Translations under genes and position numbers: made by a program | Source of the DNA: Streptomyces sp. NBC_01335 | GTDB lineage: Bacteria; Actinomycetota; Actinomycetes; Streptomycetales; Streptomycetaceae | Assembly: GCF_035953295.1 (NCBI RefSeq) | Contig: NZ_CP108370.1 | Span: 1,178,001 to 1,242,000, forward strand | DNA length: 64,000 nt | Direction of reading: 5' to 3' | Notes under the pieces: generated by a model | Seen by the model: the letters and a program-made list of their open reading frames with translations, nothing else | What the model was told of the DNA's origin: nothing | Databases searched by the model: none | Shown here: positions 58,261 to 64,000 of the stretch, piece after piece | How the letters are laid out: every line of letters begins with the position of its first letter | How positions within the stretch are numbered: position 1 is the first letter of the stretch

Positions 58261-59190
58261 TTACCAGCCGCGGTTGGCGTAGCGCTCGGTCTCGGGCAGC
58301 GTGTCGCAGTTGATGCCGACCATGGCCTCGCCCAGGTTGCGGGAGGCGTCCGCGATGACCTTCGGGTCGTCGTAGAAGGTGGTGGCCTTCACGATGGCGG
58401 CGGCGCGCTTGGCCGGGTCGCCCGACTTGAAGATGCCGGAGCCGACGAAGACGCCCTCGGCGCCGAGCTGGCGCATCAGCGCGGCGTCGGCGGGGGTGGC
58501 GACACCACCGGCGGAGAAGAGCACCACGGGGAGCTTGCCGAGCTCGGCGACCTCCTTGACCAGCTCGTACGGGGCGCGCAGCTCCTTGGCGGCGGCGTAC
58601 AGCTCGTTGTTGTCGTAGCCGCGCAGCCGGGCGATCTCGTTCTTGATCTGGCGCAGGTGGCGGACGGCCTCCACGACGTTGCCGGTGCCGGCCTCGCCCT
58701 TCGAGCGGATCATCGCGGCGCCCTCGGCGATACGGCGCAGAGCCTCGCCCAGGTTGGTGGCGCCGCAGACGAACGGGGTGGTGAAGGCGAACTTGTCGCT
58801 GTGGTTGACCTCGTCGGCCGGGGTGAGGACCTCGGACTCGTCGATGTAGTCGACGCCGAGGGACTGGAGGACCTGGGCCTCCACGAAGTGGCCGATGCGG
58901 GACTTGGCCATGACGGGGATGGAGACGGCCCCGATGATCTCCTCGATCATGTTGGGGTCGGACATCCGGGCCACTCCGCCGTCCTTGCGGATGTCGGCCG
59001 GCACGCGCTCCAGGGCCATCACGGCCACCGCGCCCGCGTCCTCGGCGATCTTCGCCTGCTCGGCGTCGACGACGTCCATGATCACGCCGCCCTTGAGCTG
59101 CTCGGCCATGCCGCGCTTGACGCGGGCGGTGCCGGTCGCGGGAGAACCGGCGGACACTGCGGACTGCGGGGTGCTGGGAAGCGTGGACAC
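58261..59190 (-). CDS. pdxS: Pyridoxal 5'-phosphate synthase synthase subunit
   Basis: Builds pyridoxal phosphate from ribose 5-phosphate, glyceraldehyde 3-phosphate and ammonia. The 309-residue TIM-barrel protein begins [20 protein letters not shown] and carries the catalytic-lysine strand [16 protein letters not shown] (near residue 95) and the second catalytic region [15 protein letters not shown]. The C-terminal phosphate site is [18 protein letters not shown]. The conserved body is intact. pdxT follows at 6 bp. Confidence 0.97.
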   Translation of the reverse strand: MSTLPSTPQSAVSAGSPATGTARVKRGMAEQLKGGVIMDVVDAEQAKIAEDAGAVAVMALERVPADIRKDGGVARMSDPNMIEEIIGAVSIPVMAKSRIGHFVEAQVLQSLGVDYIDESEVLTPADEVNHSDKFAFTTPFVCGATNLGEALRRIAEGAAMIRSKGEAGTGNVVEAVRHLRQIKNEIARLRGYDNNELYAAAKELRAPYELVKEVAELGKLPVVLFSAGGVATPADAALMRQLGAEGVFVGSGIFKSGDPAKRAAAIVKATTFYDDPKVIADASRNLGEAMVGINCDTLPETERYANRGW

Positions 59191-59333
59191 GGGACCTCAC
59201 TCGGTGAAGGGACTACGGGTTTCCTGCACCGCCGAGCAAACGCCCCACGACCAGTCCACAGCAAGGGCCAATGGGGAGGCGGTGGATCGTTTTGGACCGC
59301 GCCCGGTCGGCCCGCCCTGCTGCGTGTCCCGTC

Positions 59334-59879
59334 TCAGGTGCCCGGGCGGTCGGCCAGCGCGGCGGGCGGGGTGTCGTCCATCTCGAAGGCGAGCGGGAAG
59401 GGCGCGTGCCCGGCCAGCCGGAACCAGCGCACCGTGCGGTGCGAGCGCAGGGCCCGCGCGGCCCGCACCGCGTCGTTGTGGAACCGCCGTGCCATCGGCA
59501 CCCGGCGTACGGCGGCGGCCAGCTCGTCCGCCGCCTCCTCGCCGCCCCGGGCCTCCCGTACGGACTCGACCTGGGCGCTCTCGCCGAAGACCGCGCGCAG
59601 GGCGGCGCTCAGCTCGCTCTCGGCGACCTCGCGGTGGTCCTCCTCGGCCTGGCGGGAGGCGTGCGCGGCCTCGTACAGGACGAGGGAGGCGGCGGGATCC
59701 AGGAGGCCGGAGGTGGCCACTTCCTGGGTGACCGAGGCGCGGCGCAGCAACTGCGCGTCCAGGGCGGCCCGGGCGGCGTCGATCCGCGCGTGCAGCCGGT
59801 CCAGGCGTCCGGCGGTCCAGCTGAGGTACAGGCCGATCGCGACGAGTGCGACGACGGTCCAGATCAAGGTTGCGGTCAC
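59334..59879 (-). CDS. LemA-like membrane protein
   Basis: A 181-residue protein with an N-terminal membrane helix at about residues 4-22 (TLIWTVVALVAIGLYLSW), then helical segments. The pattern ARIDAARAALDAQLLRRASV, RRFHNDAVRAARALR and a C-terminal FEMDD stretch resembles the LemA fold, a coiled four-helix domain facing outside the membrane. The match is by pattern only. GTG at 59879 places the hydrophobic helix at the N-terminus. It sits between pimA and pdxS on the same strand. Function unknown. Confidence 0.65.
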   Translation of the reverse strand: MTATLIWTVVALVAIGLYLSWTAGRLDRLHARIDAARAALDAQLLRRASVTQEVATSGLLDPAASLVLYEAAHASRQAEEDHREVAESELSAALRAVFGESAQVESVREARGGEEAADELAAAVRRVPMARRFHNDAVRAARALRSHRTVRWFRLAGHAPFPLAFEMDDTPPAALADRPGT

Positions 59880-59969
59880 GGGCGCAAAGGCTACCGTCGC
59901 CCGGCATCGGCCCCGACCGGCCCGCACGGGGCCGGACCGGCCGGGCCAGTCGTCCCCGCGAGGGACCCG

Positions 59970-61193
59970 TCAGTCCCCCGCCGGTCCGAACGGCTGGGAG
60001 GCGTCGCGGTCCCTGGGCTGGGTCGCGTCCCGGTCCCGGACGAGCCCGAAGCGGGCCCGCAGCCCGGTCGCGCGCTCGTCGGCCGCCACGGACGCGGCGC
60101 CGTCGGCCACCGTCTCGTACACCGCGAGGATGTCGGCACCGACGGTCGACCAGTCGAAGCGGCGCACGTGCGCGCTCCCCCGCTCGCTGAGTCCGGCCCG
60201 CCGCTCCGGATCGCCCAGCAGCCGGATCGCCGCCGCGGCCAGCGCGTCGGCGTCCTCGTTGGCGAAGAGGTCGCCGGCCGTGCCGTGGTCCAGTACCTGG
60301 GCGAACGCGTCGAGGTCGCTGGCGAGCACCGCGGCCCCCGCCGACAGCGCCTCCACGAGGATGATCCCGAAGCTCTCGCCGCCGGTGTTCGGGGCGACGT
60401 ACACGTCGACGCTGGCCAGCAGCCGCGCCTTGTCCTCGTCGCTGACCATGCCGAGGAACTCGACGCGCGAGCGCATCTCCTCGGGGAGCGGGGCGACGGC
60501 CTCCTCCTCGTCGCCCCGGCCGGCCACCAGCAGCCGGGTGTCGGGGCGGGCGGCGAGGATCGCGGGCAGCGCCTTCATGAGGACCGGCAGGCCCTTGCGC
60601 GGCTCGTCGATGCGGCCGACGAAGCCGAGAGTGCCGCCCTGCCACTCGGGCTTCGGCTCGGCGTCGGCGAAGAACGCGACGTCGACGCCGTTGGGGATGA
60701 CCACGGCGTCGCCGCCGAGGTGCTCGACCAGGGTCCGGCGCGCGTACTCGCTCACCGCGATGCGGGCGCTGATCTTCTCCAGCGCGGGCTGGAGGATCGG
60801 GTACGCGGCGATCATGGCGCGGGAGCGCGGGTTGGAGGTGTGGAAGGTGGCGACGATCGGCCCCTGTGCCGCCCAGCAGGCGAGCAGTCCCAGCGAGGGT
60901 GAGGCCGGCTCGTGGATGTGGATGACGTCGAAGGTTCCGTCGTGCAGCCAGCGGCGTACCCGGGCCGCCGAGAGGAAGCCGAAGTTGAGGCGGGCCACCG
61001 AGCCGTTGTACGGGACCGGCACGGCCCGGCCGGCCGAGACGACGAACGGCGGCAGCGGGGTGTCGTCGTCGGCCGGGGCGAGTACGGAGACCTCGTGGCC
61101 GAGCCGGATCAGGTGGTCGGCGAGGTCCCTGATGTGGAACTGGACACCGCCGGGGACGTCCCAGGAGTACGGGCAGACGATGCCGATCTTCAC
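59970..61193 (-). CDS. pimA: Phosphatidyl-myo-inositol mannosyltransferase
   Basis: Adds the first mannose to phosphatidylinositol using GDP-mannose at the cytoplasmic membrane face. The 407-residue GT4/GT-B glycosyltransferase begins VKIGIVCPYSWDVPGGVQFH and shows VIHIHEPASPSLGLLA near residue 93. Also present are the GVDV/FVGRIDEPRKGLPVL nucleotide-sugar region and the E-x7-E motif in TGGESFGIILVEALSAG. GTG at 61193 overlaps the acyltransferase stop by 4 bp. The pgsA, acyltransferase, pimA order is the actinobacterial PIM cluster. The Asp/Arg-rich C-terminal tail is strain-variable-looking. Confidence 0.93.
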   Translation of the reverse strand: MKIGIVCPYSWDVPGGVQFHIRDLADHLIRLGHEVSVLAPADDDTPLPPFVVSAGRAVPVPYNGSVARLNFGFLSAARVRRWLHDGTFDVIHIHEPASPSLGLLACWAAQGPIVATFHTSNPRSRAMIAAYPILQPALEKISARIAVSEYARRTLVEHLGGDAVVIPNGVDVAFFADAEPKPEWQGGTLGFVGRIDEPRKGLPVLMKALPAILAARPDTRLLVAGRGDEEEAVAPLPEEMRSRVEFLGMVSDEDKARLLASVDVYVAPNTGGESFGIILVEALSAGAAVLASDLDAFAQVLDHGTAGDLFANEDADALAAAAIRLLGDPERRAGLSERGSAHVRRFDWSTVGADILAVYETVADGAASVAADERATGLRARFGLVRDRDATQPRDRDASQPFGPAGD

Positions 61194-62131
61194 GGGGTCT
61201 TCTTCCCCTCGGTCGTACCGCCCGCGGTGTCGAGGTCGTCGAGCCAGAGCCGTTGCAGCATGTGCCAGTCCTCCGGGTGGGCGGCGATGCCTTCGGCGAA
61301 GGCGTCGGCGAGGGCCTGGGTCATGGCGGCGGTCCGCTCGGCCCGGGTGCCCTCCTCGGGCACCGCGACGGGCGGGTGGACCCGGGCCCGCATGACGGGG
61401 GTGTCGTCGAAGCCGAGGGTGACGGGGAGCAGCAGCGCCCCGGTCTGCTGGGCGAGCAGGGCGGGGCCGGCGGGCATCCGGGCGCGGGCGCCGAAGAAGT
61501 CGACCTCCACGCCGGAGGCGGACAGGTCCCGGTCGGCGACCAGGCAGACCAGGCCGCCCGCGCGCAGCCGGCGGGCCAGCGTGCCGAAGGCGGCGCCGCC
61601 GCTGTGCGGAAGCACCTCCATGCCGAGGCTCTCGCGGTAGGCGACGAAGCGGTCGTAGAGGGTCTCGGGCTTGAGGCGTTCGGCGACCGTGGTGAAGGGG
61701 ACCTTGAGGTCGGTGGTGACCCAGGCTCCTGCCAGGTCCCAGTTCCCGAGGTGCGGCAGCGCGAGGACGACTCCGCGTCCGGCGTCCAGGCCTTCGGTGA
61801 GGCGGTGGGCGTCGGTGACGTCGATGCGTTCCCTGATCTGCTCCGGGCTCCAGGCGGGCAGCCGGAAGGACTCCATCCAGTAGCGCATGTACGAGCGCAT
61901 CCCGGCCCGGGAGAGTTCGGCGAGCCGGGCCCCGGAGGCGTCGGGGACGACGCGGGCGAGGTTCGACTCCAGCCGCAGCACGCTCTTGCCCCGCCGCTTC
62001 CACACCTGGTCGGCGAGGGTACGGAAGAGGGCGCGGGCGAGCGGCTCGGGCAGCTTCTTCACCGCGCCCCAGCCGAGCCCGTAGAGCCCGTCGGTCAGTC
62101 GTTCCCTGAGGTCGGTGCCGGGTGCGCTCAC
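61190..62131 (-). CDS. Phosphatidylinositol mannoside acyltransferase
   Basis: Acylates the mannose of phosphatidylinositol mannosides at the membrane. The 313-residue protein begins VSAPGTDLRERLTDGLYGLG. The lysophospholipid-acyltransferase-like motif ALPHLGNWDLAGAW (the HxxNWD signature) is near residue 125, followed by the LVCLVADRDLSASG strand and the FFGARARMPAGPALLA region. GTG at 62131 overlaps the pgsA stop by 4 bp. The upstream 45-codon extension is Arg/Gly-rich and rejected. Confidence 0.92.
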   Translation of the reverse strand: MSAPGTDLRERLTDGLYGLGWGAVKKLPEPLARALFRTLADQVWKRRGKSVLRLESNLARVVPDASGARLAELSRAGMRSYMRYWMESFRLPAWSPEQIRERIDVTDAHRLTEGLDAGRGVVLALPHLGNWDLAGAWVTTDLKVPFTTVAERLKPETLYDRFVAYRESLGMEVLPHSGGAAFGTLARRLRAGGLVCLVADRDLSASGVEVDFFGARARMPAGPALLAQQTGALLLPVTLGFDDTPVMRARVHPPVAVPEEGTRAERTAAMTQALADAFAEGIAAHPEDWHMLQRLWLDDLDTAGGTTEGKKTP

Positions 62132-62814
62132 CGGCCGTCCTCGGTCACCCGACCCGCCGGGCCCGCTTCCGCGGCGGCGGCTGCCGCGTCCGCCTCGGCG
62201 GACTCGCGGCGCACGGTGACCACGCGCTGGACGAGGGTCACCAGGCTGCCCGCCGCGACGATCCACAGCGCGATCGGGAGGAGGATCTGGATGCCGGGGA
62301 CGCCGAAGCCGTGGAGTCCGGCGAGGCCGGCGGCGACCAGCGAGATCACCAGGCGTTCGGCGCGCTCGACGAGGCCGTTGACGGCGACGGGCAGGCCGAT
62401 CGACTCACCGCGTGCCTTGGTGTAGGAGACGACCTGGCCGCTGGCGAGGCAGAAGATCGCCACGGCGCACAGGATGTCGTTGTCGCCGTTGCCCGCGTAC
62501 CAGAGGGCGAAGCCGCCGAAGATGGCGCCGTCGGCGACCCGGTCGAGCGTCGAGTCGAGGAACGCGCCCCAGCGGCTGGAGATCCCGGCCTGCCGTGCCA
62601 TGTTCCCGTCGACCAGGTCCGAGAAGACGAAGACGGTGATGACGATGGTGCCCCAGAAGAACTCCCCCATCGGGAAGAAGACGAGCGCACCGGCCATCAC
62701 TCCGGCCGTGCCGATCAGGGTGACCGCGTCGGGACTGATCCCGAGGCGGAGCAGCAGAGCGGCGAACGGCGTGAGGACACGCGTGAAAAACGCACGCGCG
62801 TACTTGTTCAGCAT
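62128..62814 (-). CDS. pgsA: CDP-alcohol phosphatidyltransferase, probable phosphatidylinositol phosphate synthase
   Basis: Makes phosphatidylinositol phosphate from CDP-diacylglycerol and inositol phosphate. The 228-residue integral membrane protein begins MLNKYARAFFTRVLTPFAAL. It carries the CDP-alcohol signature D-x2-DG-x2-AR-x8-G-x3-D-x3-D, here starting DLVDGNMARQAG. ATG at 62814 has GGGAAGG close upstream. A long GC-rich upstream frame is rejected. It heads the PIM cluster, so phosphatidylinositol phosphate rather than phosphatidylglycerol phosphate is the expected product. Confidence 0.9.
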   Translation of the reverse strand: MLNKYARAFFTRVLTPFAALLLRLGISPDAVTLIGTAGVMAGALVFFPMGEFFWGTIVITVFVFSDLVDGNMARQAGISSRWGAFLDSTLDRVADGAIFGGFALWYAGNGDNDILCAVAIFCLASGQVVSYTKARGESIGLPVAVNGLVERAERLVISLVAAGLAGLHGFGVPGIQILLPIALWIVAAGSLVTLVQRVVTVRRESAEADAAAAAAEAGPAGRVTEDGR

Positions 62815-63136
62815 GGCCTTCCCTGAGGGGTCGGTGGGCCGCGCGACCCCTTCGGCCACCGGCTGGCCCATCGTAGTCACCACGCGGCCGCTCCACCGGA
62901 CGGGCACCCGTCCCACGCTCTCTGCGCGTCGCGGAGGGCTCCCGCCCCGCGCTCTCCACGCGTCCCGAGGGGGCGCTCGGACGGCGCGTTGTCGCAATCA
63001 CCGTCGGCGCCGCTGCGGTGACGGGCGGTGGGGGGCGTTCGGACGCTACGCTGTGGGCGCAGCTCAGAAGGTATGCCGCGTACGGTAGTTGGGCACACCC
63101 GCAGGAGCAGACCATGCGGCGAGTGGGGGCGAACAA
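62815..63136. other. Divergent intergenic region between pgsA and a plus-strand membrane protein
   Basis: This 322-bp region must hold promoters for both flanking genes. TACGCT at 63047-63052 is a possible -10 for the plus-strand gene, but no suitable -35 is visible. No RNA gene or repeat is evident. The overlapping open frames look like GC shadows. Confidence 0.4.
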
Positions 63137-64000
63137 GTGGCCAGCGACGGATTCGACTTTTCTCCCGGAGCGCAGATCCCGATCCAGGGCGCGAGCGCCG
63201 GGGCGGTGGCGACGAACGCCCTGGCCTCGGCGGCGTACCGGGACAGCCCGGTGGAGGAGATCCTCAAGGCGGACAACGAGTGGCACAAGTCCTCGGTGTC
63301 GGAGGGTTCCTCGAAGTTCTTCAAGGCCAACTACTTCAAGCCCAATCTGGGCGAGGCCTTCTCGCGGGCGGTCCAGGAGCGCACGTTGGGCGGGGCGCGC
63401 GGCGCGCTGATCCAGTCCTTCGGGATGGACCCGCAGACCGTCGTGGAGCACTGCCTGTCGGCGTCCCGGCTGCGCAAGGAGCGCGACACCCGGCTGACCC
63501 TGGTGACGCTGGTGTGCGGGGTGCTGTTCCTGCCCGGACTGCTGCTGTGGATCATCGCCTTCCGGCTGCGGGACGCCCTCGACAAGTCCAGGGACACGGC
63601 GTTCAAGGCGCTGGGCACGGTCGTGCTGGTCGTCATCGGCGGTCTGGCGGTGGTGGCGTTGGTCGCGCTGCCGGTCGGCGGTCTCCTGGGGCTCTATCTG
63701 CGCGGGGCGATCGTCGCCCCGGTGGTCGGCTGGCTCATCGCGAAGCGGATCGCGGAGACGTCGGCGAAGGACATGCGGGCCCGCTGGGAGGGGTTGCTCT
63801 CGGGCGGCGGGATCAGCGCCAAGATCCCGGACGCGGTGCCGAAGAACCCGAACGAGACCGCGCGTGAGGCGCTGCGCCAGTCGCTGGAGAAGCTCGCTGC
63901 GGAGCAGCAGTCGAACTCGGTCTTCTACGCGGGCCCCAAGGGCATTCTCGGTATGGGAACCCGTTGGGGCAGCTGGCAGTTGGCGGAGGAGCTGGTCTCG
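63137..64000 (+). CDS. Membrane protein of unknown function (3' end beyond the window)
   Basis: An open frame from GTG at 63137 runs to the window edge without a stop (288 codons). It begins VASDGFDFSPGAQIPIQG, then a conserved-looking soluble segment (SPVEEILKADNEWHKSSVSE; GALIQSFGMDPQTVVEHCLS). Hydrophobic stretches follow at about residues 122-142 and 160-205. I recognise it only as a streptomycete protein of unknown function. The ribosome-binding site is weak (GGGG about 9 nt upstream), so the true start could differ. Its function cannot be judged from the fragment. Confidence 0.75.
   Translation, partial: MASDGFDFSPGAQIPIQGASAGAVATNALASAAYRDSPVEEILKADNEWHKSSVSEGSSKFFKANYFKPNLGEAFSRAVQERTLGGARGALIQSFGMDPQTVVEHCLSASRLRKERDTRLTLVTLVCGVLFLPGLLLWIIAFRLRDALDKSRDTAFKALGTVVLVVIGGLAVVALVALPVGGLLGLYLRGAIVAPVVGWLIAKRIAETSAKDMRARWEGLLSGGGISAKIPDAVPKNPNETAREALRQSLEKLAAEQQSNSVFYAGPKGILGMGTRWGSWQLAEELVS

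Noticed and set aside
55762..61395. Plus-strand open frame of 1877 codons across ruvA to the PIM acyltransferase gene
   Set aside because: It runs antisense to about ten well-supported genes, has low-complexity Arg/Gly/Ala/Asp composition and no conserved motif. It is a shadow frame.
63028..63867. Plus-strand 279-codon frame overlapping the last gene
   Set aside because: It lies out of phase with the frame at 63137-64000, which has natural residue composition and membrane segments. The 279-codon frame is Gly/Arg-rich and shadow-like.

Overview
This is a GC-rich chromosomal segment (codon third positions almost all G or C, frequent GTG and TTG starts) from a streptomycete. The gene content and order (rpe-rsmB-fmt, priA-metK-coaBC-rpoZ-gmk-sIHF, a complete pyr operon, bldD, nusB-efp, an aro cluster, mltG-ruvX-alaS, rpsD, rarA, hisS, relA-apt-secFD-yajC-ruvBAC, pdxTS, and phosphatidylinositol mannoside genes) match what I recall of the conserved Streptomyces core. 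sIHF and BldD, the latter with an intact cyclic-di-GMP binding signature, are strong genus-level markers. I see no insertion sequence, integrase, CRISPR array, tRNA or rRNA. This is a vertically inherited core region, not an island.

Layout. 1-164: end of a class I terpene cyclase gene, closed by a long palindromic terminator. 280-4669 (minus): sugar-binding regulator, rpe, rsmB, fmt. 4924-5475 (plus): small HTH protein of unknown role. 5641-12139 (minus): priA, metK, coaBC, rpoZ, gmk, and the nucleoid protein sIHF. 12401-22559 (minus): a single UMP operon, pyrR-pyrB-pyrC-membrane protein-carA-carB-pyrD-pyrF, with a PyrR-type RNA loop in the pyrR leader and an elaborately folded carB-pyrD spacer. 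22792-23292 (plus): bldD behind a promoter covered by a BldD box. 23601-31121 (minus): nusB, efp, a degenerate M24 peptidase, a P-loop kinase-like protein, then aroQ, an aroK/aroB in-frame fusion, aroC and aroE. 31118-37107 (minus): mltG, ruvX, alaS and two small membrane proteins, mostly overlapping or nearly so.

37329-39545 (plus): an orphan STAND-type ATPase with a helical-repeat C-terminus. 39565-44888 (minus): rpsD, rarA, a VKOR-family membrane protein, hisS, and a metallo-beta-lactamase-fold hydrolase. 45108-47403 (plus): membrane-anchored cyclophilin and a DUF349 coiled-coil protein. 47494-62814 (minus): relA, apt, secF, secD, yajC, ruvB, ruvA, ruvC, yebC, pdxT, pdxS, a LemA-like protein, pimA, a PIM acyltransferase and PIP synthase. 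63137-end (plus): a membrane protein cut by the window edge.

Functional blocks are UMP synthesis, the shikimate pathway, Holliday-junction processing, Sec accessory translocation, stringent response with purine salvage, vitamin B6 synthesis, and the first steps of phosphatidylinositol mannoside assembly. Many genes overlap by 4 bp (ATGA or GTGA), indicating translational coupling. Most transcription units end in strong GC hairpins without U-tracts, as is usual in Streptomyces. The less ordinary signals are the carB-pyrD leader with competing hairpins, the lost stop codon between aroK and aroB, the M24 protein that has lost most metal ligands, a four-copy 17-bp tandem repeat after bldD, and low-complexity insertions in MltG and SecD. 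No wholly new multi-gene system is evident.
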